From JAXHUH01 sp034211175 (GTDB taxonomy: Bacteria > Actinomycetota > Acidimicrobiia > Acidimicrobiales > CAIXPF01): DNA of 40,879 bases. The stretch lies in contig JAXHUH010000332.1 of assembly GCA_034211175.1 (NCBI GenBank), positions 1 to 40,879 of the forward strand. The letters run 5' to 3'. The position numbers and the translations under genes are program-made. The notes under the pieces are model-generated. The model saw only the letters and a list, made by a program, of their open reading frames with translations. It searched no databases and had not been told where the DNA came from. Within the stretch, counting starts at the first letter, position 1, and the number at the start of each line of letters is the position of its first letter. Positions 14,696 through 22,552 of this stretch are shown in pieces.

Positions 14696-15184
14696 GCCAC
14701 CTCGATGCGGTCGTGCTCCTCGGCGTCCTGGCCGTCTACCTGCACATCGGGCGTGGCCGACCTCGCCGGTCCGATCGCGAGGTCGGCGTCGGACGTGTTC
14801 TCGGCCACGGGACGCACGGCGTTGCTCGACGCCAAGCACGTACAACGGGGGGTGTCAGCTGCGCCAGGCATCTTCGTTGTCCTTCATCCAGCCGAGAAGC
14901 TCTTCGCCCTGTGACGGTTCTCGGCCGGGGCCGGTGAGCAGGTCGACCGCCAGCGGGCTCGGCGCGACGCAGCGCAGGCCGTCGCGGATCGAGAGTGAAA
15001 CACCCTCCCGGCGCCGCCGCCGGTCCCGCCGAGTCCGACCGTCAGGAATGGTCACGGCGTGGTCACGAACCGATCGGCACGAGCCGACAGCGGTCAACAC
15101 GAGTTGCGACGGCCGAATCGCGAATGCCCAGCTCAGCGGCATGAACCGGCACGAGCCGACATGGCACGTCATGTACTTTCAGGC
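14696..15184. other. Stretch without an intact gene near right end of island
   Basis: A minus-strand reading ending at 14855 has a protein-like C-terminus, LAVDLLTGPGREPSQGEELL then GWMKDNEDAWRS, but its upstream part is Arg-rich noise; it is probably the tail of a lost gene whose family I cannot name. A 15-bp sequence CGGCACGAGCCGACA occurs twice (near 15073 and 15147). The right arm sites lie at 15049-15066. Confidence 0.4.
15049..15066 (+). promoter_or_regulatory. Candidate integrase arm sites, right
   Basis: TGGTCAC at 15049-15055 and 15060-15066, 11 bp apart and both followed by CG, in the same orientation and spacing as the left pair at 4773 and 4784. They lie about 120 bases inside attR. 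Confidence 0.65.
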
Positions 15185-15238
15185 ACTTCTAATCCGCCGG
15201 TCGCAGGTTCGAGTCCTGCCAGGGGCGCCACCACATCT
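15185..15238 (+). repeat. attR, 54-bp direct repeat at right end
   Basis: Exact copy of 4654-4707: the 3' half of tRNA-Arg with CCA plus eight bases. The sequence before it is island DNA, not a tRNA 5' half, so it is not a functional tRNA. It marks the junction back to the chromosome, 90 bases before the end of araA. Confidence 0.93.
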
Positions 15239-15328
15239 ACCGAGGCCAGGTCGGTGTCGGGCACGCGGTCGGCGGTCCGTGCGTCGGTGCGGCGCCACCC
15301 GGTGACGGGATCCTCACGCCGCACCCGC

Positions 15329-16834
15329 TCAGCCGAAGGTGACGCTGTTGAGGCGGAGCTCGCGCTCGGCGGCCGCGATCGTGGTGTCGTCGTCGATGGT
15401 GAGCAGCTCGACGCCGGTCATCGACGCGAAGTCCTCGACGACCCGTGTCGTGATCTGGTTGCTCATCGCCGTGTGGTGCGATGCGCCGGCGGCGAGCCAG
15501 GCCGTCGCCGCGGTTCGGAAGTCGGGCTTCGATCGCCACACGGCGTGGCCGACCGGAAGGTTCGGCATCGGCGCTGGTAGCGGCACGCACTCGACCTCGG
15601 CGGCGACCAGACGGAAGCGGTCGCGCATGTCGCTCAGCGCCAGGACGACGGCGGGGCCGGGATCGGCGGTGAAGACCAACCGGACCGGGTCCTCCTTCCC
15701 GCCGATCGACAGCGGCGCGACCTCGAGGCGCGGGCGTTGACTGGACAGCGCGGGGCTGACCTCGAGCATGTGGGCGCCGAGCGACAGCTCGGCGCCGGGA
15801 ACCATGTGGTACGTGTAGTCCTCCATGAGGCTCGCACCCCCGGGCCGACCGGCACCCATGACCGTTGCGATCCGCACGAGCATGGCCGTCTTCCAGTCGC
15901 CCTCGGCGCCGAACCCGTAGCCGTCGGCCATCAGCCGCTGGACGGCCATGCCGGGTAGCTGGCGCAACGTACCGAGATCCTCGAAGGTCGTGGTGAACGC
16001 GGTGAAGCCGCCGTCCTCGAGGAACGTGCGGATGCCCAGTTCGAGTGACGCGCCGTAGCGCAGCGAGTCGTGGCGGTCGCCGCCGGGGACCAGGCACGGG
16101 TTCACGTCGTAGCGGTCGAGGTACTCCTCGACGAGCGCATCGACCCGGGCGTCCGCGACGTCGTCGACGAGTGCTGCGAGGTCCGTGACTGCCCACGTGT
16201 TGATCTGGGAGCCGAAGATCGCCTCGGCCTCGGTCTTGTCGCCTTCGGTGACGGCGACGTAGCGCATGTTGTCGCCGAAGCGGGCGACGCACATCGACCG
16301 CGCCGCCGCGCGGCCGGCCGCGGCACGGCACCAGTCGCCGATCCGCTCCGTCACGGTCGGGTCGGACGCGTGGCCCACGACGGTGGTGCGTGCCACACCG
16401 AGACGGGCCTCGATGTAGCCGAACTCGCGGTCGCCGTGCGCGGCCTGGTTGAGGTTCATGAAGTCGAAGTCGATCGTCGCCCACGGCAGCTCGGTGTTCG
16501 CCTGCGTGTGGAGGTGCAACATCGGCTTGTCGAGCGCCGAGAGGCCGGCGATCCACATCTTCGCGGGGCTGAACGTGTGCATCCACGCGATGATCCCGAC
16601 GACGTGCGCTGCGTCGTTCGCGGCACGGATCGTCTCGAGGATGTGGTCGCGCGAGGTGAGGACCGGCTTCCACACGACGGTGCACGGCACGTCGGCTGAG
16701 CTGTCGAGCAGGCGGGCGACCTGTTGGGACTGCTCGGCGACCTGCGCGAGCACCTCGTCGCCGTACAGCGTCTGGCTGCCAGTGAGGAACCAGATCTCGT
16801 CGTTGCCGAGGTCGGGGATGATGCTGTTGCCCAT
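15329..16834 (-). CDS. araA: L-arabinose isomerase
   Basis: 501 residues from ATG 16834, chosen over the TTG at 16855 because GAGGAG lies six bases upstream of it. It converts L-arabinose to L-ribulose in the cytoplasm with Mn2+. Full family length, with EIWFLTGSQTLYG at the N-terminus, the MHTFSPAKMWI substrate loop, and the catalytic/metal residues in GYGFGAEGDWKTA, LMEDYTYHMVPGAE and GASHHTAMS. Last gene of the arabino-oligosaccharide operon; its ribosome site overlaps the end of the GH51 gene. No araB or araD follows, since the island junction lies 90 bases beyond, so the kinase and epimerase must be elsewhere. Confidence 0.97.
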   Translation of the reverse strand: MGNSIIPDLGNDEIWFLTGSQTLYGDEVLAQVAEQSQQVARLLDSSADVPCTVVWKPVLTSRDHILETIRAANDAAHVVGIIAWMHTFSPAKMWIAGLSALDKPMLHLHTQANTELPWATIDFDFMNLNQAAHGDREFGYIEARLGVARTTVVGHASDPTVTERIGDWCRAAAGRAAARSMCVARFGDNMRYVAVTEGDKTEAEAIFGSQINTWAVTDLAALVDDVADARVDALVEEYLDRYDVNPCLVPGGDRHDSLRYGASLELGIRTFLEDGGFTAFTTTFEDLGTLRQLPGMAVQRLMADGYGFGAEGDWKTAMLVRIATVMGAGRPGGASLMEDYTYHMVPGAELSLGAHMLEVSPALSSQRPRLEVAPLSIGGKEDPVRLVFTADPGPAVVLALSDMRDRFRLVAAEVECVPLPAPMPNLPVGHAVWRSKPDFRTAATAWLAAGASHHTAMSNQITTRVVEDFASMTGVELLTIDDDTTIAAAERELRLNSVTFG

Positions 16835-16851
16835 CACGGTCTCCTCGGCGC

Positions 16852-18381
16852 TCAACGAGCTCGCGAACCGACGCGGAGCATCGTCCAGGACACCGGTGGC
16901 AGTCGCAACGCGACCACCCCGTCGTCACGCGGCCGGTCCACCGGGACGGCCCGAGGCCGGACCCGATCGGGCTCGTCGGCGGAGTTCCTCGCGAAGCGAT
17001 CGGCGTCGGCCACCTCGAGGCACTCGACGACCTCCACCGGACCGAGGAGCGTGGTGTCGACGTCGAGGCGCACCTCGCCGTCGACCGAGCGGTTGACCGC
17101 GAACAGCACCGCGCCCTCGTCGTCGTGGGTCGCCACCGCGTCGACGAGCGGCACCTCGCCGAATCGGCTCGTCTCGTAGGTCGGCGTCTCGACGTCGAGC
17201 CGCAGCACGTCCCCGCTGGCATGGCGGGAGGTCTGGGCGAAGGGGTGGAAGATCGTCTGCCGCCAGGCAACACCGCCCGGCTCGGTGAAGATCGGCGCGA
17301 TCACGTTGACGAGCTGGGCCTGGCAGGCGACCGCGACGCGATCGGTGTGACGCAGGAGCGAGATCAGCAGGTTGCCGACGACGACCGCGTCGGTGACGTT
17401 GTAGTGGTCCTCGAGCAGGCGGGGCGCCTGTGGCCAGCCGGGTGGCGGGCCCTCGTCACGGAACCGGCTCAGGTACCACACGTTCCACTCGTCGAACGAG
17501 AGGTCGATCCGCTTCTCGACGCCGAGCTTGGCCCGCACGTGGTCGGCGGTCGCGACCACGGCGTCGATGAAGCGGTCCATGTCGACGGCCGACGCCAGGA
17601 AGCTGCCGGGATCGCCGTCGTGCTCCTCGTAGTACGCGTGCAGCGAGATGTGGTCGACCACCTCGTACGCCTCGGTGAGGACCGTCTCCTCCCACTGGCC
17701 GAACGTCGGCATCGACGCTCCCGAGCTGCCGCACGCGACGAGCTCGAGATCGGGTTCGGCCTGGCGCAGCGCCCGTGCGGTCTCGGCGGCGAGGCGGCCG
17801 TACTCGTGGGCGGTCTTGTGCCCCGTCTGCCACGGGCCGTCCATCTCGTTGCCGAGGCACCACAGCTTGATCGCATGCGGCTCGGCGCTGCCGTTCGCGA
17901 TCCGCCGGTCGGCGAGCTCCGTGCCCTTCGGGTGGTTGGCGTACTCGTGGAGGTCGAGCGCCTCCTCGACGCCCCGGGTGCCGAGGTTGATCGCCAGCAT
18001 CGGCTCCACGCCGGCGAGGCGCGTCCAGCGGATGAACTCGTCGAGCCCGATCTCGTTGGACTCGGTCGTCCGCCACGCGAGGTCACGCCGCACGGGACGC
18101 CGGTCGCGCGGTCCGACGCCGTCCTCCCAGCGGTAGCCGGAGACGAAGTTGCCGCCCGGATAGCGAACCACCGACACGCCGAGCTCGCCGACCAGGTCGA
18201 GGACGTCGCGGCGGAAGCCGTCGGCGTCGGCGGTCGGGTGGCCGGGCTCGTAGATCCCGTCGTAGACGCAGCGGCCCAGGTGCTCGACGAACGATCCGAA
18301 GAGTCGGCGGTTGACCGGGCCGACCCGCCAGGCGGGGTCGAGCACCACCCGCGCGGTGGTCGGGGTCTCGGGTGTGCTCAT
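16852..18381 (-). CDS. abfA: GH51 alpha-L-arabinofuranosidase
   Basis: 509 residues, full length. It removes arabinofuranosyl groups from arabinan and arabinoxylan oligosaccharides. The (beta/alpha)8 barrel shows RLFGSFVEHLGRCVYDGIYE, YPGGNFVSGYRWEDGVGP, the acid/base Glu179 in CLGNEMDGPW and the nucleophile Glu298 in SFDEWNVWY; a beta domain follows to the end. There is no signal peptide, so the enzyme acts in the cytoplasm on imported oligosaccharides, which fits the ABC importer encoded just upstream. Its ATG overlaps the stop of the second ATPase gene as ATGA. Confidence 0.96.
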   Translation of the reverse strand: MSTPETPTTARVVLDPAWRVGPVNRRLFGSFVEHLGRCVYDGIYEPGHPTADADGFRRDVLDLVGELGVSVVRYPGGNFVSGYRWEDGVGPRDRRPVRRDLAWRTTESNEIGLDEFIRWTRLAGVEPMLAINLGTRGVEEALDLHEYANHPKGTELADRRIANGSAEPHAIKLWCLGNEMDGPWQTGHKTAHEYGRLAAETARALRQAEPDLELVACGSSGASMPTFGQWEETVLTEAYEVVDHISLHAYYEEHDGDPGSFLASAVDMDRFIDAVVATADHVRAKLGVEKRIDLSFDEWNVWYLSRFRDEGPPPGWPQAPRLLEDHYNVTDAVVVGNLLISLLRHTDRVAVACQAQLVNVIAPIFTEPGGVAWRQTIFHPFAQTSRHASGDVLRLDVETPTYETSRFGEVPLVDAVATHDDEGAVLFAVNRSVDGEVRLDVDTTLLGPVEVVECLEVADADRFARNSADEPDRVRPRAVPVDRPRDDGVVALRLPPVSWTMLRVGSRAR

Positions 18382-19526
18382 GTGCGTCGCTCCATGTGGT
18401 GTTCGCCGCCTCGTTCTCTGTTGGTGCGGGTGTCGTCGAGCTCGGCGTCGGGCTCGTCAGCGTTGGAGAGGTCGGCGCGGGAGTCGTCGACGGCTCCTGA
18501 GTCGGTCTCGTCCTCGGAGTCGGCCGGGAGCCACTCCCTGACGAAACGGCCGTCGCCGCGAGCGACCAGGTCGCCGCTGTGGGCCCATGCCGCGGTCGCC
18601 TCCGAGCGATCGGCCGGCGCCAGCGTGCCGGCACCGGGATCGTCGATCGAGAGCACCGACGCCTTCAGCAGGCGTGAGTACGGGTGCTCCGGCGCATCGA
18701 GGATCGGCCGGGCCGGTCCCATCTCGACGATGTGCCCGCGCTGCATGATGGCGAGTCGGTCGGAGATGTAATAGGCCGTGGCCAGGTCGTGGGTGATGTA
18801 GACGATCGAGACCCCGAGCTCGTCGCGGAGCTCGCGCAGCAGGTTGACGATCGACATGCGCAGGGAGGCATCCACCATCGATACCGGCTCGTCGGCGATG
18901 AGGAGCGACGGGTTCGGGATGAGCGCCCGGGCGATCGCCACGCGTTGGAGCTGGCCGCCGGACAGCTCGTGGGCGAAGCGGCCTGCGATCTCCTGCAGGC
19001 TCAGCCCGACCTTCTGCAGCGCGTCGTCCATCGCTTCCTCGGCCGCCGACCTGGAGTCGGCCCCGAGAAGCGTCCGCGCCGTGGAGTACAGGTAGCGGTC
19101 GACCCGCTTGAGGGGATTGAACGTCTCGAACGGGTTCTGGAACACCGGCTGCACGCGTCGCATGAAGTCGAGCCGGGCCGCGCGGCCCCGGCGTTCGTCG
19201 CTCGTCATGTCCTCGAAGCGGATCCGACCACTCGTCGGCTGCTCGAGACCGAGGATCATGCGGGCGAGCGTCGTCTTGCCCGACCCGGACTCACCGATGA
19301 TCGTGAAGATCTCCGCCGTATCGCTCGACAGGGAGAAGTCCGCATCGACCACCGCGTCCACGTGATCACGCGAGAGCAGCCCGCCCCTGACGAAGCGCTT
19401 GGAGACGTGCGAGACCTCCAGCAACGCTCGTCCTTCTCGCGGTGGGGCCGTACGGCGCGCACCGCCGGCCGGGTCCCCGGCGGTCGCGGCATCAGCCCCG
19501 GGCGTTCGAGGATCGGTCCGCATCAT
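18378..19526 (-). CDS. ABC importer ATPase (DppF/OppF type)
   Basis: 382 residues from ATG 19526, which overlaps the preceding stop (ATGA); ATG 19523 is better spaced from GGAGG and also possible. Walker A GESGSGKTTLA, Q-loop VFQNPFETFNPL, signature HELSGGQLQRVAIARAL, Walker B LLIADEP and switch His in ITHDLATAYY are all present. The C-terminal 90 residues after HPYSRLLKASV are acidic and longer than usual. It powers the two permeases encoded upstream. Family members carry peptides or oligosaccharides; the operon context says arabinose-containing oligosaccharides. Confidence 0.93.
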   Translation of the reverse strand: MMRTDPRTPGADAATAGDPAGGARRTAPPREGRALLEVSHVSKRFVRGGLLSRDHVDAVVDADFSLSSDTAEIFTIIGESGSGKTTLARMILGLEQPTSGRIRFEDMTSDERRGRAARLDFMRRVQPVFQNPFETFNPLKRVDRYLYSTARTLLGADSRSAAEEAMDDALQKVGLSLQEIAGRFAHELSGGQLQRVAIARALIPNPSLLIADEPVSMVDASLRMSIVNLLRELRDELGVSIVYITHDLATAYYISDRLAIMQRGHIVEMGPARPILDAPEHPYSRLLKASVLSIDDPGAGTLAPADRSEATAAWAHSGDLVARGDGRFVREWLPADSEDETDSGAVDDSRADLSNADEPDAELDDTRTNRERGGEHHMERRT

Positions 19527-20575
19527 CGGGCCTCCGACCGGCTCGGCACGGGCGTTCGGTCGTCCAACGACACCAACGGCTCGACATCGTCGCTGCGCCA
19601 GCACGCGGTTCGATGATCAGGTCCGACCGCGTCGAGGGGCGGTGCCTCGGTGGCACACCGTTCGATCGCGAGCGGACAACGCGGGTGGAAGCGACAGCCG
19701 GCAGGCGGCTCCGCGAGGTTCGGCGGTCGACCCTCGAGGGCGGCCTTCGGCGTGGTGTCGCCGATGCGCGGCAGAGAGCCGACGAGATGGGCGGTGTAGG
19801 GATGACTCGGCCTCGTGAACAGCGTGCTGGTGGGCGCCTCCTCGACGAGCCGGCCGGCGTACATGATCCCGACGCGGTCGGCGATGGCGGCGTGCACGCT
19901 CATGTCGTGGGTGACGAAGACCACCGACGAACCGATCTCGCGCTGTACGTCGCGCAGCATCGCCAGCACGTCCTTCTGCACCACGACGTCGAGTGCGGTC
20001 GTCGGCTCGTCGGCGATCACGAAGTCCGGTCGGCAGACCGTGGCCAGAGCGATCGTCGCCCGCTGCCGCATGCCGCCCGACAGCTGGTGCGGATAGGCGG
20101 ACAGCACGTTGACGGGCAGCTCGAGACGTTGGAGATGAGCTTCGACCGCCGCCCAGAACTCGCGCTTTGGCAACCCCATGGGCCGGAGGGCGAAGTCCTG
20201 GAACGTCGTGCGGATCCGCCGCACCGGGTTCAGCAGGCTCATGGAGCCCTGCATGATGTAGGACAGGTTGCTCCAGCGGATCGCCTCGACCTCGGCATCG
20301 TCCGCTGCGAAGAGGTCGACGTCGCCTCGGGGCAGGTGGTAGGTGACCGATCCGTCGACGAGCTCGAGCGGAGGACGGACCGCACCGGCCAGGAACTTGA
20401 TCAGGGTGGTCTTGCCCGACGAGCTCTCGCCGGCGAGCCCGTAGATCTCGTTGCGGCGGACCGACATCGTGATGTCGTCGACCGCCCGCACCTCGCGTTC
20501 GATGCCGAAGTACTTCGTCTGGTAGTAGCCCTTGAGGTTCTCGACGTCGACGACGGAGACCGGCTCGGACATCAT
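19523..20575 (-). CDS. ABC importer ATPase (DppD/OppD type)
   Basis: 350 residues from ATG 20575, overlapping the permease stop (ATGA); ATG 20572 has the better GGAGG distance. Walker A is GESSSGKTTLI, with Ser in place of the common Gly. Then come LSYIMQGSMSLLNPV, signature HQLSGGMRQRATIAL, Walker B FVIADEPTTALD and VTHDMSVHAAIADR. The C-terminus has the Cys-containing oligopeptide-transporter motif GCRFHPRCPLAIERC, which marks the OppD/DppD group and may hold an iron-sulfur cluster in some members. Pairs with the next gene to form the ATPase heterodimer. Confidence 0.93.
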   Translation of the reverse strand: MMSEPVSVVDVENLKGYYQTKYFGIEREVRAVDDITMSVRRNEIYGLAGESSSGKTTLIKFLAGAVRPPLELVDGSVTYHLPRGDVDLFAADDAEVEAIRWSNLSYIMQGSMSLLNPVRRIRTTFQDFALRPMGLPKREFWAAVEAHLQRLELPVNVLSAYPHQLSGGMRQRATIALATVCRPDFVIADEPTTALDVVVQKDVLAMLRDVQREIGSSVVFVTHDMSVHAAIADRVGIMYAGRLVEEAPTSTLFTRPSHPYTAHLVGSLPRIGDTTPKAALEGRPPNLAEPPAGCRFHPRCPLAIERCATEAPPLDAVGPDHRTACWRSDDVEPLVSLDDRTPVPSRSEAR

Positions 20576-21432
20576 GCGCCTCCCATGCGGCGGAGGCGCG
20601 ATCTCGGGTCGATGTACTCGTTGAGCGAGACCGCCAGCAGGAACAGGCCGATGAAGGTGATCACGACGAGGGCGACGGGCACGATGATCCACCACCATGT
20701 CCCGGCCACCATCGCCGAGTGGTTGTTCGCCCAGTAGATCGTCGTGCCGATGGTCGCGACCTCGATGTTCGTGAACCCGAGGACGGCAAGTGTGACCGAG
20801 ATGCCGATCGACCAGATCATGTTCGCCAGTGCGGTCGCGATCACGATCGGCATCACGTACGGCAGGTGCTCCTCGAACATGATCTTGCGTCCGGTCATCC
20901 CGGCGAAGACCGCGTGCCGCGTGAACTCGCGGTGACGCAGGCCGAGAGCGACAGAGCGGATCAGTCGAGCATCGTATGCCCAGCCGAAGAACGCCATGAT
21001 GATCGCGAGCTTCAGCGTGTCGAGGTCGTTCCTGAGCACGAAGTAGAAGAGCACCAGGATCGGGAAGATCGGTAGGGCGACGAAGATGTCGTTGAAGAAC
21101 ATCAGGATCCGATCGACGGTGCCGCCGATGTAGCCGGACAGGAGCCCGACCGTGATCGATATGACCCGAGAGAGCAGGGCGACGGCGACGCCGAACATGA
21201 GCGTGTTCCGGATGGCGAAGGTCGCTTGCCAGAACAGCTCCTGACCTCTTGAGTTCGTACCGAACCAGTAGTCGCTCGATGGTGGCATGTCTGGTGGGAC
21301 CTGGAATATCAGCTCCGGTTCCACCGGCGAGAAGAAGCTCAGGCATGCGAAGGCCACGACGGCCGTCACGAGGACGACACCGATCGCGAACTCGATGTTG
21401 TAGCGGAAGAGGTCGCGGAAGATCCTGAACAC
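20572..21432 (-). CDS. ABC importer permease (DppC/OppC type)
   Basis: 286 residues from GTG 21432. One N-terminal helix, a periplasmic loop with the DYWFGTNSRGQELFWQ motif typical of OppC/DppC permeases, then five helices. The ATPase-contact loop is recognisable around EFTRHAVFAGMTGRKIMFEE. It forms the channel with the permease encoded before it, six bases upstream. Substrate class is inferred from the arabinose genes in the same operon. Confidence 0.92.
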   Translation of the reverse strand: MFRIFRDLFRYNIEFAIGVVLVTAVVAFACLSFFSPVEPELIFQVPPDMPPSSDYWFGTNSRGQELFWQATFAIRNTLMFGVAVALLSRVISITVGLLSGYIGGTVDRILMFFNDIFVALPIFPILVLFYFVLRNDLDTLKLAIIMAFFGWAYDARLIRSVALGLRHREFTRHAVFAGMTGRKIMFEEHLPYVMPIVIATALANMIWSIGISVTLAVLGFTNIEVATIGTTIYWANNHSAMVAGTWWWIIVPVALVVITFIGLFLLAVSLNEYIDPRSRLRRMGGA

Positions 21433-21438
21433 GGCGTG

Positions 21439-22443
21439 CTACTCCGCTCTGACTCGGGGATCGAGCAACGGGTGGAGCAGGTCGACGACGAAGATCGCCA
21501 CCGCCACGGCGGTGATCGACACGGTCGACACGGCGAGCACGGTCGTGCTGTCGCCGGCGTTGACCGCCTCGACGAGCAGCGAGCCCAGGCCGGGGTAGTT
21601 GAAGACCTCCTCCGTGATGACCGTCCCCGAGAACACGGCACCCAACGTCATCGCCAGCGCGGTCAGCTGCGGTACCGCCGCGTTGCGTATGACGTAGGAA
21701 CCGACGATGCGCCCACGCTTGACGCCGGCGAGCTCGGCGTACGTGACGTAGTCCTCGGTAACGATGTTGGAGACCAGGGCTCGCATCCCGAGAAAGGTCG
21801 TGCCGAACCCGACGATGACCAGCGACGTCACCGGAAGGATCGCGTGCTGCATGACGGACATGACGTACGCGGAGTTCCACCCGGGCTGCACGTTGATCTC
21901 GTACCCGCCTGAGATCGGCAGGACGGGCCACACGAATCCGAAGAGGATCAGGAGCAGGAATGCCACGATGTAGTACGGGATCGGTTGGACGCCCATGGCC
22001 ACGACGCCGAAGAGCTTGAGGGCGCGACTGTTCTGGAAGTACCCCGCCAGACCGCCGATCAGGTTGCCGAGAGACCACGTCACCAGCACCGAGGTGGTCA
22101 GCAGGCCGACCGTCCAGGGGAGCGCGCGCATCACCAGGTCCATCGCCGGGGTCGGGAAGGCGAGGAGCGACGGGCCGAAGTCGCCGGTCACCGCCCGGCG
22201 CAGGAAGTTCCAGTACTGCTCGATGACGGGCGTCTCGACGCCGTACATCTCGGTCAGCGCGGCACGCATCTCCGCGATCCCTTCTGGACTGGAGCTCGAC
22301 TGCGCCGTCATGCGCCCGAGGACCTGCTCGACGGGGTCGACTGGCGACAGCTTGGTGACGAAGAACGCCACCGAGACACCGACGTAGATCACGGCGATCA
22401 GCTGCATCGCTCGTTTGGTTGCGAACCAGAGATAGGTCTTCAT
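21439..22443 (-). CDS. ABC importer permease (DppB/OppB type)
   Basis: 334 residues. The N-terminal helix RAMQLIAVIYVGVSVAFF is followed by the long loop usual for DppB (SPVDPVEQVLGR, later ALTEMYGVETPVIEQYWNFL), then five helices. The EAA-like loop is AELAGVKRGRIVGSYVIRNA. It partners the DppC-type permease. About 110 bases separate it from the binding-protein gene, and these hold a strong hairpin. Confidence 0.92.
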   Translation of the reverse strand: MKTYLWFATKRAMQLIAVIYVGVSVAFFVTKLSPVDPVEQVLGRMTAQSSSSPEGIAEMRAALTEMYGVETPVIEQYWNFLRRAVTGDFGPSLLAFPTPAMDLVMRALPWTVGLLTTSVLVTWSLGNLIGGLAGYFQNSRALKLFGVVAMGVQPIPYYIVAFLLLILFGFVWPVLPISGGYEINVQPGWNSAYVMSVMQHAILPVTSLVIVGFGTTFLGMRALVSNIVTEDYVTYAELAGVKRGRIVGSYVIRNAAVPQLTALAMTLGAVFSGTVITEEVFNYPGLGSLLVEAVNAGDSTTVLAVSTVSITAVAVAIFVVDLLHPLLDPRVRAE

Positions 22444-22497
22444 CTCGTGCTCCCGTGGCTGCTCGTCCGACGTGCCCGGCCCGTCTCGGCCCGGGCG

Positions 22498-22538
22498 GAG
22501 CCCGGGTGCCCGACTCGATGGAGGGGCACCCGGGTCTC
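22498..22538 (-). terminator. GC-rich hairpin between binding protein and permease genes
   Basis: GAGCCCGGGTGCCC at 22498-22511 pairs with GGGCACCCGGGTCTC at 22524-22538: a stem of about 13 pairs with a 12-base loop, without a T run. A structure here, right after the lipoprotein gene, usually protects the upstream mRNA or partly stops transcription, giving more binding protein than permease. Confidence 0.6.
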
Positions 22539-22552
22539 ACCGTTCCGCAGCG

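Larger units (their letters stand above)
4654..15238 (+). mobile_element. Mobilizable integrative element in tRNA-Arg
   Basis: About 10.6 kb between two identical 54-bp direct repeats. Just inside the left end comes a tyrosine integrase, then an excisionase-like protein, a candidate oriT, a MobF relaxase-helicase, the redox and Cys-rich cargo operon, and a decayed IS3 transposase. No type IV secretion genes, coupling protein, TraB or replication protein is recognisable. The element therefore probably depends on a helper for transfer (integrative mobilizable element), unless the unassigned stretch 9913-10866 hides something. Base composition of 10867-13700 is clearly lower in GC than the chromosome or the relaxase, so the island is itself a mosaic. 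Confidence 0.9.

Noticed and set aside
15185..15227. Second tRNA-Arg gene
   Set aside because: Only the 3' half is present; the 5' acceptor and D arm are missing, so it is the attR copy.
15237..17273. 678-residue minus-strand frame over araA
   Set aside because: Arg-rich out-of-frame shadow of araA and the GH51 gene.
19523..22540. 1,005-residue minus-strand frame reading through the ABC genes
   Set aside because: Only 19523-20575 is the ATPase; the rest is out of frame with the two permeases.
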